From Henricia sp. BOLD:AAB3569 (Eukaryota > Echinodermata > Asteroidea > Spinulosida > Echinasteridae): DNA of 64,000 nt. Where the stretch lies: assembly GCA_037783545.1 (NCBI GenBank), contig JBBELK010000623.1, forward strand, positions 124,001 to 188,000, in the 5' to 3' direction. The position numbers were made by a program, and so were the translations under genes. How positions within the stretch are numbered: position 1 is the first letter of the stretch; each line of letters begins with the position of its first letter. Positions 1-10,612 of this stretch are shown here, in pieces. A model generated the notes under the pieces. That model did no database searches. It saw nothing but the letters and a program-made list of their open reading frames with translations, and was not told the DNA's origin.

Positions 1-3000
1 CACACTTTGACCAAATTGCCGAGCCAAACTGCGGTGCGTTAACGACAGTCCGAATGACTGAGCATGCGCACAACTCAGGAGTACCCCAAAGAGGTGTGTA
101 CAGACAGAAACGGTTTGCGTGAGAGCAGTCAGGAAGCATCAACCCAGTTTTTTTCTAAACTTTGAAATTTCTCTGCCATTTCCCGGCGAAAGTCTGTCAA
201 TTTTTTTATGACAAGTGCGCAATATAGAGAGTTTAGGGCATGCAAAATTTGAAGTTCGTCGGAACATTTTTAGACCTCCAAATTTGCCGACGTTTGGACC
301 ACACTTTGACCAAATTGCCGAGCCAAACTGCGGTGCGTTAACGACAGTCCGAATGACTGAGCATGCGCACAACTCAGGAGTACCCCAAAGAGGTGTGTAC
401 AGACAGCCACGGTTTGCGTGAGAGCAGTCAGGAAGCATCAACCCAGTTTTTTCTAAACTTTGAAATTTCTCTGCCATTTCCCGGCGAAAGTCTGTCAATT
501 TTTTATGACAAGTGCGCAATATAGAGAGTTTAGGGCATGCAAAATTTGAAGTTCGTCGAAACATTTTTCGACCTCCAAATTTGCCGACGTTTGGACCACA
601 CTTTGACCAAATTGCCGAGCCAAACTGCGGTGCGTTAACGACAGTCCGAATGACTGAGCATGCGCACAACTCAGGAGTACCCCAAAGAGGTGTGTACAGA
701 CAGCCACGGTTTGCGTGAGAGCAGTCAGGAAGCATCAACCCAGTTTTTTCTAAACTTTGAAATTTCTCTGCCATTTCCCGGCGAAAGTCTGTCAATTTTT
801 TATGACAAGTGCGCAATATAGAGAGTTTAGGGCATGCAAAATTTGAAGTTCGTCGAAACATTTTTCGACCTCCAAATTTGCCGACGTTTGGACCACACTT
901 TGACCAAATTGCCGAGCCAAACTGCGGTGCGTTAACGACAGTCCGAATGACTGAGCATGCGCACAACTCAGGAGTACCCCAAAGAGGTGTGTACAGACAG
1001 CCGCGGTTTGCGTGAGAGCAGTCAGGAAGCCTCAACCCAGTTTTTTCTAAACTTTGAAATTTCTCTGCCATTTCCCGGCGAAAGTCTGTCAATTTTTTAT
1101 GACAAGTGCGCAATATAGAGAGTTTAGGGCATGCAAAATTTGAAGTTCGTCGGAACATTTTTCGACCTCCAAATTTGCCGACGTTTGGACCACACTTTGA
1201 CCAAATTGCCGAGCCAAACTGCGGTGCGTTAACGACAGTCCGAATGACTGAGCATGCGCACAACTCAGGAGTACCCCAAAGAGGTGTGTACAGACAGCCA
1301 CTGTTTGCGTGAGAGCAGTCAGGAAGCCTCAACCCAGTTTTTTTCTAAACTTTGAAATTTCTCTGCCATTTCCCGGCGAAAGTCTGTCAATTTTTTATGA
1401 CAAGTGCGCAATATAGAGAGTTTAGGGCATGCAAAATTTGAAGTTCGTCGGAACATTTTTCGACCTCCAAATTTGCCGACGTTTGGACCACACTTTGACC
1501 AAATTGCCGAGCCAAACTGCGGTGCGTTGACGACAGTCCGAATGACTGAGCGTGCGCACAACTCAGGAGTACCCCAAAGAGGTGTGTACAGACAGCCACG
1601 GTTTGCGTGAGAGCAGTCAGGAAGCCTCAACCCAGTTTTTTCTAAACTTTGAAATTTCTCTGCCATTTCCCGGCGAAAGTCTGTCAATTTTTTATGACAA
1701 GTGCGCAATATAGAGAGTTTAGGGCATGCACAATTTGAAGTTCGTCGGAACATTTTTCGACCTCCAAATTTGCCGACGTTTGGACCACACTTTGACCAAA
1801 TTGCCGAGCCAAACTGCGGTGCGTTAACGACAGTCCGAATGACTGAGCATGCGCACAACTCAGGAGTACCCCAAAGAGGTGTGTACAGACAGCCACGGTT
1901 TGCGTGAGAGCAGTCAGGAAGCCTCAACCCAGTTTTTTCTAAACTTTGAAATTTCTCTGCCATTTCCCGGCGAAAGTCTGTCAATTTTTTATGACAAGTG
2001 CGCAATATACAGAGTTTAGGGCATGCAAAATTTGAAGTTCGTCGGAACATTTTTCGACCTCCAAATTTGCCGACGTTTGGACCACACTTTGACCAAATTG
2101 CCGAGCCAAACTGCGGTGCGTTAACGACAGTCCGAATGACTGAGCATGCGCACAACTCAGGAGTACCCCAAAGAGGTGTGTACAGACAGCCACGGTTTGC
2201 GTGAGAGCAGTCAGGAAGCCTCAACCCAGTTTTTTCTAAACTTTGAAATTTCTCTGCCATTTCCCGGCGAAAGTCTGTCAATTTTTTATGACAAGTGCGC
2301 AATATAGAGAGTTTAGGGCATGCAAAATTTGAAGTTCGTCGGAACATTTTTCGACCTCCAAATTTTCCGACGTTTGGACCACACTTTGACCAAATTGCCG
2401 AGCCAAACTGCGGTGCGTTAACGACAGTCCGAATGACTGAGCATGCGCACAACTCAGGAATACCCCAAAGAGGTGTGTACAGACAGCCACGGTTTGCGTG
2501 AGAGCAGTCAGGAAGCCTCAACCCAGTTTTTTCTAAACTTTGAAATTTCTCTGCCATTTCCCGGCGAAAGTCTGTCAATTTTTTATGACAAGTGCGCAAT
2601 ATAGAGAGTTTAGGGCATGCAAACTTTGAAGTTCGTCGGAACATTTTTCGACCTCCAAATTTGCCGACGTTTGGACCACACTTTGACCAAATTGCCGAGC
2701 CAAACTGCGGTGCGTTAACGACAGTCCGAATGACTGAGCATGCGCACAACTCAGGAGTACCCAAAAGAGGTGTGTACAGACAGCCACGGTTTGCGTGAGA
2801 GCAGTCAGGAAGCCTCAACCCAGTTTTTTCTAAACTTTGAAATTTCTCTGCCATTTCCCGGCGAAAGTCTGTCAATTTTTTATGACAAGTGCGCAATATA
2901 GAGAGTTTAGGGCATGCAAAATTTGAAGTTCGTCGGAACATTTTTCGACCTCCAAATTTGCCGACGTTTGGACCACACTTTGACCAAATTGCCGAGCCAA

Positions 3001-3224
3001 ACTGCGGTGCGTTAACGACAGTCCGAATGACTGAGCATGCGCACAACTCAGGAGTACCCCAAAGAGGTGTGTACAGACAGCCACGGTTTGCGTGAGAGCA
3101 GTCAGGAAGCCTCAACCCAGTTTTTTCTAAACTTTGAAATTTCTCTGCCATTTCCCGGCGAAAGTCTGTCAATTTTTTATGACAAGTGCGCAATATAGAG
3201 AGTTTAGGGCATGCAAAATTTGAA

Positions 3225-3236
3225 GTTCGTCGGAAC
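3225..3236. repeat. GTTC-GTCG-GAAC inverted repeat with CENP-B-box-like left half, exemplar
   Basis: Four-base arms GTTC and GAAC flank GTCG. Read on the plus strand, the segment carries TTCG then A at the spacing of the left half of the mammalian CENP-B box (core nTTCGnnnnAnnCGGGn). The required right-half CGGG is absent, being replaced by ATTT. In four units (31155, 32343, 33235, 35316) a C-to-T change makes the left ten bases TTCGTTGGAA, identical to the mammalian box. Without CGGG this is not a functional box by the mammalian rule, so I treat it as a resemblance only. Confidence 0.45.
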
Positions 3237-3248
3237 ATTTTTCGACCT

Positions 3249-3292
3249 CCAAATTTGCCGACGTTTGGACCACACTTTGACCAAATTGCCGA
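3249..3292 (+). repeat. Short internal duplications within the unit, exemplar
   Basis: CCAAATTTGCCGA at 3249-3261 is echoed by CCAAATTGCCGA at 3281-3292, and TTTGGACCA at 3264-3272 by TTTGACCA at 3276-3283. This central stretch may have grown by small tandem duplications before the 297-bp unit was amplified. The same words in opposite orientation (CCAAA with TTTGG) also form short inverted repeats. Confidence 0.6.
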
Positions 3293-3306
3293 GCCAAACT
3301 GCGGTG

Positions 3307-3314
3307 CGTTAACG
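3307..3314. repeat. CGTTAACG palindrome, exemplar
   Basis: A perfect 8-bp palindrome containing GTTAAC, present about once per unit and seldom altered (GCGTTGACG near 1525, GCGTCAACG near 33315, GTGCATTAACG near 38666). Because it occurs once per unit, it marks the repeat period. Confidence 0.8.
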
Positions 3315-3323
3315 ACAGTCCGA

Positions 3324-3340
3324 ATGACTGAGCATGCGCA
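3324..3340 (+). promoter_or_regulatory. Overlapping ARE-like and NRF1-like motifs, exemplar
   Basis: ATGACTGAGC at 3324-3333 fits the antioxidant response element core RTGACNNNGC. TGAGCATGCGCA at 3329-3340 differs by one base from the nuclear respiratory factor 1 site TGCGCATGCGCA. Almost every unit keeps both; exceptions include GAGCGTGCGCAC near 1553, GAGCTTGCGC near 57627 and 59710, and CATGTGCAC near 57926. These are short degenerate motifs that one 297-bp unit could contain by chance, and the high copy number reflects amplification. No promoter activity is claimed. Confidence 0.3.
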
Positions 3341-3417
3341 CAACTCAGGAGTACCCCAAAGAGGTGTGTACAGACAGCCACGGTTTGCGTGAGAGCAGTC
3401 AGGAAGCCTCAACCCAG

Positions 3418-3423
3418 TTTTTT
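3418..3423 (+). repeat. First T tract (indel hotspot), exemplar
   Basis: A T6 run between CCCAG and CTAAAC occurs in nearly every unit, with alleles of 5 (28374 region), 7 (for example 1338, 28078, 38780, 57713) and 8 (61578 region), and interrupted forms TTTGTTCT and TTGTTTTCT. Length alleles are inherited with linked substitutions: the 7-T run before CCAAAC occurs at both 57117 and 59200, one HOR apart. They are therefore not random homopolymer errors. Confidence 0.85.
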
Positions 3424-3447
3424 CTAAACTTTGAAATTTCTCTGCCA

Positions 3448-3460
3448 TTTCCCGGCGAAA
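3448..3460. repeat. TTTCCCGGCGAAA dyad, exemplar
   Basis: TTTC and GAAA arms surround CCGGC. Variants are clustered and HOR-specific: TTTTCAGGCGAAA through 38.5-44.2 kb, TTCCCCGCGAAAG near 26326, 28999, 50906 and 54471, TTCCCAGCG near 16820 and 19197, and TTCCACCCGAAAG near 63697. The site includes two of the 16 CpGs of the unit. No function is assigned. Confidence 0.5.
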
Positions 3461-3463
3461 GTC

Positions 3464-3481
3464 TGTCAATTTTTTATGACA
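3464..3481. repeat. TGTCA/TGACA inverted repeat around the second T tract, exemplar
   Basis: Perfect 5-bp arms (3464-3468 and 3477-3481) flank an 8-base spacer made mostly of the second T6 tract. The spacer is the most variable site in the unit: T7, T8, GTCATTTTTTTATG, AATTTGTTATG, AATTTTGTATG, GTCAAATTTTTATG and CTGTAAATTTGTTATG are all recurrent alleles. The arms change far less often, although CTGTAAATT and GCCTGCAAT units break the left arm. Function unknown. Confidence 0.7.
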
Positions 3482-3779
3482 AGTGCGCAATATAGAGAGT
3501 TTAGGGCATGCAAAATTTGAAGTTCGTCGGAACATTTTTCGACCTCCAAATTTGCCGACGTTTGGACCACACTTTGACCAAATTGCCGAGCCAAACTGCG
3601 GTGCGTTAACGACAGTCCGAATGACTGAGCATGCGCACAACTCAGGAATACCCCAAAGAGGTGTGTACAGACAGCCACGGTTTGCGTGAGAGCAGTCAGG
3701 AAGCCTCAACCCAGTTTTTTCTAAACTTTAAAATTTCTCTGCCATTTCCCGGCGAAAGTCTGTCATTTTTTTATGACAA

Positions 3780-6700
3780 GTGCGCAATATAGAGAGTTTA
3801 GGGCATGCAAACTTTGAAGTTCGTCGGAACATTTTTCGACCTCCAAATTTGCCGACGTTTGGACCACACTTTGACCAAATTGCCGAGCCAAACTGCGGTG
3901 CGTTAACGACAGTCCGAATGACTGAGCATGCGCACAACTCAGGAGTACCCCAAAGAGGTGTGTACAGACAGCCACGGTTTGCGTGAGAGCAGTCAGGAAG
4001 CCTCAACCCAGTTTTTTCTAAACTTTGAAATTTCTCTGCCATTTCCCGGCGAAAGTCTGTCAATTTTTTATGACAAGTGCGCAATATAGAGAGTTTAGGG
4101 CATGCAAAATTTGAAGTTCGTCGGAACATTTTTCGACCTCCAAATTTGCCGACGTTTGGACCACACTTTGACCAAATTGCCGAGCCAAACTGCGGTGCGT
4201 TAACGACAGTCCGAATGACTGAGCATGCGCACAACTCAGGAGTACCCCAAAGAGGTGTGTACAGACAGCCACGGTTTGCGTGAGAGCAGTCAGGAAGCCT
4301 CAACCCAGTTTTTTCTAAACTTTGAAATTTCTCTGCCATTTCCCGGCGAAAGTCTGTCAATTTTTTATGACAAGTGCGCAATATAGAGAGTTTAGGGCAT
4401 GCAAAATTTGAAGTTCGTCGGAACATTTTTCGACCTCCTAATATGCCGACGTTTGGACCACACTTTGACCAAATTGCCGAGCCAAACTGCGGTGCGTTAA
4501 CGACAGTCCGAATGACTGAGCATGCGCACAACTCAGGAGTACCCCAAAGAGGTGTGTACAGACAGCCACGGTTTGCGTGAGAGCAGTCAGGAAGCCTCAA
4601 CCCAGTTTTTTCTAAACTTTGAAATTTCTCTGCCATTTCCCGGCGAAAGTCTGTCAATTTTGTATGACAAGTGCGCAATATAGAGAGTTTAGGGCATGCA
4701 AAATTTGAAGTTCGTCGGAACATTTTTCGACCTCCAAATTTGCCGACGTTTGGACCACACTTTGACCAAATTGCCGAGCCAAACTGCGGTGCGTTAACGA
4801 CAGTCCGAATGACTGAGCATGCGCACAACTCAGGAATACCCCAAAGAGGTGTGTACAGACAGCCACGGTTTGCGTGAGAGCAGTCAGGAAGCCTCAACCC
4901 AGTTTTTTCTAAACTTTAAAATTTCTCTGCCATTTCCCGGCGAAAGTCTGTCATTTTTTTTATGACAAGTGCGCAATATAGAGAGTTTAGGGCATGCAAA
5001 CTTTGAAGTTCGTCGGAACATTTTTCGACCTCCAAATTTGCCGACGTTTGGACCACACTTTGACCAAATTGCCGAGCCAAACTGCGGTGCGTTAACGACA
5101 GTCCGAATGACTGAGCATGCGCACAACTCAGGAGTACCCCAAAGAGGTGTGTACAGACAGCCACGGTTTGCGTGAGAGCAGTCAGGAAGCCTCAACCCAG
5201 TTTTTTCTAAACTTTGAAATTTCTCTGCCATTTCCCGGCGAAAGTCTGTCAATTTTTTATGACAAGTGCGCAATATAGAGAGTTTAGGGCATGCAAAATT
5301 TGAAGTTCGTCGGAACATTTTTCGACCTCCAAATTTGCCGACGTTTGGACCACACTTTGACCAAATTGCCGAGCCAAACTGCGGTGCGTTAACGACAGTC
5401 CGAATGACTGAGCATGCGCACAACTCAGGAGTACCCCAAAGAGGTGTGTACAGACAGCCACGGTTTGCGTGAGAGCAGTCAGGAAGCCTCAACCCAGTTT
5501 TTTCTAAACTTTGAAATTTCTCTGCCATTTCCCGGCGAAAGTCTGTCAATTTTTTATGACAAGTGCGCAATATAGAGAGTTTAGGGCATGCAAAATTTGA
5601 AGTTCGTCGGAACATTTTTCGACCTCCTAATATGCCGACGTTTGGACCACACTTTGACCAAATTGCCGAGCCAAACTGCGGTGCGTTAACGACAGTCCGA
5701 ATGACTGAGCATGCGCACAACTCAGGAGTACCCCAAAGAGGTGTGTACAGACAGCCACGGTTTGCGTGAGAGCAGTCAGGAAGCCTCAACCCAGTTTTTT
5801 CTAAACTTTGAAATTTCTCTGCCATTTCCCGGCGAAAGTCTGTCATTTTTTTATGACAAGTGCGCAATATAGAGAGTTTAGGGCATGCAAACTTTGAAGT
5901 TCGTCGGAACATTTTTCGACCTCCAAATTTGCCGACGTTTGGACCACACTTTGACCAAATTGCCGAGCCAAACTGCGGTGCGTTAACGACAGTCCGAATG
6001 ACTGAGCATGCGCACAACTCAGGAGTACCCCAAATAGGTGTGTACAGACAGCCACGGTTTGCGTGAGAGCAGTCAGGAAGCCTCAACCCAGTTTTTTCTA
6101 AACTTTGAAATTTCTCTGCCATTTCCCGGCGAAAGTCTGTCAATTTTTTATGACAAGTGCGCAATATAGAGAGTTTAGGGCATGCAAAATTTGAAGTTCG
6201 TCGGAACATTTTTCGACCTCCAAATTTGCCGACGTTTGGACCACACTTTGACCAAATTGCCGAGCCAAACTGCGGTGCGTTAACGACAGTCCGAATGACT
6301 GAGCATGCGCACAACTCAGGAGTACCCCAAAGAGGTGTGTACAGACAGCCACGGTTTGCGTGAGAGCAGTCAGGAAGCCTCAACCCAGTTTTTTCTAAAC
6401 TTTGAAATTTCTCTGCCATTTCCCGGCGAAAGTCTGTCAATTTTTTATGACAAGTGCGCAATATAGAGAGTTTAGGGCATGCAAAATTTGAAGTTCGTCG
6501 GAACATTTTTCGACCTCCTAATATGCCGACGTTTGGACCACACTTTGACCAAATTGCCGAGCCAAACTGCGGTGCGTTAACGACAGTCCGAATGACTGAG
6601 CATGCGCACAACTCAGGAGTACCCCAAAGAGGTGTGTACAGACAGCCACGGTTTGCGTGAGAGCAGTCAGGAAGCCTCAACCCAGTTTTTTCTAAACTTT

Positions 6701-9700
6701 GAAATTTCTCTGCCATTTCCCGGCGAAAGTCTGTCAATTTTTTATGACAAGTGCGCAATATAGAGAGTTTAGGGCATGCAAAATTTGAAGTTCGTCGGAA
6801 CATTTTTCGACCTCCTAATATGCCGACGTTTGGACCACACTTTGACCAAATTGCCGAGCCAAACTGCGGTGCGTTAACGACAGTCCGAATGACTGAGCAT
6901 GCGCACAACTCAGGAGTACCCCAAAGAGGTGTGTACAGACAGCCACGGTTTGCGTGAGAGCAGTCAGGAAGCCTCAACCCAGTTTTTTCTAAACTTTGAA
7001 ATTTCTCTGCCATTTCCCGGCGAAAGTCTGTCAATTTTGTATGACAAGTGCGCAATATAGAGAGTTTAGGGCATGCAAAATTTGAAGTTCGTCGGAACAT
7101 TTTTCGACCTCCAAATTTGCCGACGTTTGGACCACACTTTGACCAAATTGCCGAGCCAAACTGCGGTGCGTTAACGACAGTCCGAATGACTGAGCATGCG
7201 CACAACTCAGGAATACCCCAAAGAGGTGTGTACAGACAGCCACGGTTTGCGTGAGAGCAGTCAGGAAGCCTCAACCCAGTTTTTTCTAAACTTTAAAATT
7301 TCTCTGCCATTTCCCGGCGAAAGTCTGTCATTTTTTTATGACAAGTGCGCAATATAGAGAGTTTAGGGCATGCAAACTTTGAAGTTCGTCGGAACATTTT
7401 TCGACCTCCAAATTTGCCGACGTTTGGACCACACTTTGACCAAATTGCCGAGCCAAACTGCGGTGCGTTAACGACAGTCCGAATGACTGAGCATGCGCAC
7501 AACTCAGGAGTACCCCAAAGAGGTGTGTACAGACAGCCACGGTTTGCGTGAGAGCAGTCAGGAAGCCTCAACCCAGTTTTTTCTAAACTTTGAAATTTCT
7601 CTGCCATTTCCCGGCGAAAGTCTGTCAATTTTTTATGACAAGTGCGCAATATAGAGAGTTTAGGGCATGCAAAATTTGAAGTTCGTCGGAACATTTTTCG
7701 ACCTCCAAATTTGCCGACGTTTGGACCACACTTTGACCAAATTGCCGAGCCAAACTGCGGTGCGTTAACGACAGTCCGAATGACTGAGCATGCGCACAAC
7801 TCAGGAGTACCCCAAAGAGGTGTGTACAGACATCCACGGTTTGCGTGAGAGCAGTCAGGAAGCCTCAACCCAGTTTTTTCTAAACTTTGAAATTTCTCTG
7901 CCATTTCCCGGCGAAAGTCTGTCAATTTTTTATGACAAGTGCGCAATATAGAGAGTTTAGGGCATGCAAAATTTGAAGTTCGTCGGAACATTTTTCGACC
8001 TCCAAATTTGCCGACGTTTGGACCACACTTTGACCAAATTGCCGAGCCAAACTGCGGTGCGTTAACGACAGTCCGAATGACTGAGCATGCGCACAACTCA
8101 GGAGTACCCCAAAGAGGTGTGTACAGACAGCCACGGTTTGCGTGAGAGCAGTCAGGAAGCCTCAACCCAGTTTTTTCTAAACTTTGAAATTTCTCTGCCA
8201 TTTCCCGGCGAAAGTCTGTCAATTTTTTATGACAAGTGCGCAATATAGAGAGTTTAGGGCATGCAAAATTTGAAGTTCGTCGGAACATTTTTCGACCTCC
8301 TAATATGCCGACGTTTGGACCACACTTTGACCAAATTGCCGAGCCAAACTGCGGTGCGTTAACGACAGTCCGAATGACTGAGCATGCGCACAACTCAGGA
8401 GTACCCCAAAGAGGTGTGTACAGACAGCCACGGTTTGCGTGAGAGCAGTCAGGAAGCCTCAACCCAGTTTTTTCTAAACTTTGAAATTTCTCTGCCATTT
8501 CCCGGCGAAAGTCTGTCAATTTTTTATGACAAGTGCGCAATATAGAGAGTTTAGGGCATGCAAAATTTGAAGTTCGTCGGAACATTTTTCGACCTCCTAA
8601 TATGCCGACGTTTGGACCACACTTTGACCAAATTGCCGAGCCAAACTGCGGTGCGTTAACGACAGTCCGAATGACTGAGCATGCGCACAACTCAGGAGTA
8701 CCCCAAAGAGGTGTGTACAGACAGCCACGGTTTGCGTGAGAGCAGTCAGGAAGCCTCAACCCAGTTTTTTCTAAACTTTGAAATTTCTCTGCCATTTCCC
8801 GGCGAAAGTCTGTCAATTTTGTATGACAAGTGCGCAATATAGAGAGTTTAGGGCATGCAAAATTTGAAGTTCGTCGGAACATTTTTCGACCTCCAAATTT
8901 GCCGACGTTTGGACCACACTTTGACCAAATTGCCGAGCCAAACTGCGGTGCGTTAACGACAGTCCGAATGACTGAGCATGCGCACAACTCAGGAATACCC
9001 CAAAGAGGTGTGTACAGACAGCCACGGTTTGCGTGAGAGCAGTCAGGAAGCCTCAACCCAGTTTTTTCTAAACTTTAAAATTTCTCTGCCATTTCCCGGC
9101 GAAAGTCTGTCATTTTTTTATGACAAGTGCGCAATATAGAGAGTTTAGGGCATGCAAACTTTGAAGTTCGTCGGAACATTTTTCGACCTCCAAATTTGCC
9201 GACGTTTGGACCACACTTTGACCAAATTGCCGAGCCAAACTGCGGTGCGTTAACGACAGTCCGAATGACTGAGCATGCGCACAACTCAGGAGTACCCCAA
9301 AGAGGTGTGTACAGACAGCCACGGTTTGCGTGAGAGCAGTCAGGAAGCCTCAACCCAGTTTTTTCTAAACTTTGAAATTTCTCTGCCATTTCCCGGCGAA
9401 AGTCTGTCAATTTTTTATGACAAGTGCGCAATATAGAGAGTTTAGGGCATGCAAAATTTGAAGTTCGTCGGAACATTTTTCGACCTCCAAATTTGCCGAC
9501 GTTTGGACCACACTTTGACCAAATTGCCGAGCCAAACTGCGGTGCGTTAACGACAGTCCGAATGACTGAGCATGCGCACAACTCAGGAGTACCCCAAAGA
9601 GGTGTGTACAGACATCCACGGTTTGCGTGAGAGCAGTCAGGAAGCCTCAACCCAGTTTTTTCTAAACTTTGAAATTTCTCTGCCATTTCCCGGCGAAAGT

Positions 9701-10612
9701 CTGTCAATTTTTTATGACAAGTGCGCAATATAGAGAGTTTAGGGCATGCAAAATTTGAAGTTCGTCGGAACATTTTTCGACCTCCAAATTTGCCGACGTT
9801 TGGACCACACTTTGACCAAATTGCCGAGCCAAACTGCGGTGCGTTAACGACAGTCCGAATGACTGAGCATGCGCACAACTCAGGAGTACCCCAAAGAGGT
9901 GTGTACAGACAGCCACGGTTTGCGTGAGAGCAGTCAGGAAGCCTCAACCCAGTTTTTTCTAAACTTTGAAATTTCTCTGCCATTTCCCGGCGAAAGTCTG
10001 TCAATTTTTTTATGACAAGTGCGCAATATAGAGAGTTTAGGGCATGCAAAATGTGAAGTTCGTCGGAACATTTTTCGACCTCCAAATTTGCCGACGTTTG
10101 GACCACACTTTGACCAACTTGCCGAGCCAAACTGCGGTGCGTTAACGACAGTCCGAATGACTGAGCATGCGCACAACTCAGGAGTACCCCAAAGAGGTGT
10201 GTACAGACAGCCACGGTTTGCGTGAGAGCAGTCAGGAAGCCTCAACCCAGTTTTTTCTAAACTTTGAAATTTCTCTGCCATTTCCCGGCGAAAGTCTGTC
10301 AATTTTTTATGACAAGTGCGCAATATAGAGAGTTTAGGGCATGCAAAATGTGAAGTTCGTCGGAACATTTTTCGACCTCCAAATTTGCCGACGTTTGGAC
10401 CACACTTTGACCAAATTGCCGAGCCAAACTGCGGTGCGTTAACGACAGTCCGAATGACTGAGCATGCGCACAACTCAGGAGTACCCCAAAGAGGTGTGTA
10501 CAGACAGCCACGGTTTGCGTGAGAGCAGTCAGGAAGCCTTAACCCAGTTTTTTCTAAACTTTAAAATTTCTCTGCCATTTCCCGGCGAAAGTCTGTCATT
10601 TTTTTATGACAA
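3780..10612. repeat. Long HOR, copy 1 (23 units, 6833 bp)
   Basis: Units can be labelled by diagnostic changes: N (GCAAACTTT), W (consensus), M (CCTAATATGCC), G (CAGGAATACC), H (GACATCCACGG) and C (AAAATGTGAAG). The order here is N W M G N W M N W M M G N H W M M G N H W C C. The fifth unit (4969) follows an 8-T tract, and the matching unit in the next copy (11802) does too. Every marker from 3780 to 7939 recurs exactly 6833 bp downstream, and the final C C pair recurs 5051 bp downstream. The 1782-bp difference is an internal duplication. A private change is CAAATAGG near 6032. Confidence 0.93.
7048..10018. repeat. Internal 6-unit tandem duplication (1782-bp step)
   Basis: The series G N H W M M (7048-8829) is followed by G N H W (8830-10018). 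G units sit at 7048 and 8830, H units at 7642 and 9424, each pair 1782 bp (6 x 297) apart. The second long-HOR copy at 10613-15663 has this series only once. The simplest reading is an in-register unequal exchange that duplicated six units in copy 1; loss from copy 2 is the alternative. Confidence 0.92.

Larger units (their letters stand above)
3186..3482 (+). repeat. Representative consensus monomer (297 bp)
   Basis: This unit matches the commonest base at every variable site I followed and serves as the reference copy. Hand-counted composition is 70 C and 68 G, so 46.5% G+C, with 16 CpG dinucleotides. Landmarks in order are: TTTAGGG at 3203-3209; AAAATTT at 3215-3221; inverted repeat GTTC/GAAC at 3225-3236; AAATTT at 3251-3256; a short internal duplication at 3249-3292; palindrome CGTTAACG at 3307-3314; overlapping ARE-like and NRF1-like motifs at 3324-3340; TGTACA at 3367-3372; T6 tract at 3418-3423; AAATTT at 3434-3439; TTTC/GAAA dyad at 3448-3460; and a second T6 tract at 3470-3475 inside a TGTCA/TGACA inverted repeat. 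I do not recognise the unit as a named satellite family. Confidence 0.95.
1..3779. repeat. Left domain: loosely organised units
   Basis: Twelve full units and a left-edge fragment. Units up to about 1320 are marked by AAGCATCAAC in place of AAGCCTCAAC, and the units at 512 and 809 share CGTCGAAACAT. Single-unit variants include GACAGAAACGG at the left edge, TTTTTAGACC near 272, GCACAATTT near 1726 and ATATACAGAG near 2005. The block 2592-3779 looks like a precursor of the 4-unit pattern that follows. It starts with a GCAAACTTT unit and ends with a CAGGAATACC unit, as later copies do, but its third unit lacks the linked pair giving CCTAATATGCC and its fourth follows TTTTTTATG rather than TTTTGTATG. 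Confidence 0.85.

Noticed and set aside
3203..3209. TTTAGGG, identical to the plant-type telomere repeat
   Set aside because: It occurs once per 297-bp unit and is never tandem, so it is a chance heptamer in the unit.
3186..3482. Self-cleaving hammerhead ribozyme, as in some satellites
   Set aside because: I looked for the CTGATGA core with a matching GAAA on both strands of the consensus unit and found no CTGATGA-type core.
3186..3482. SINE or tRNA-derived unit with RNA polymerase III boxes
   Set aside because: T6 tracts could serve as terminators and GTTCG resembles part of a B box, but no proper A box/B box pair at tRNA-like spacing is present.
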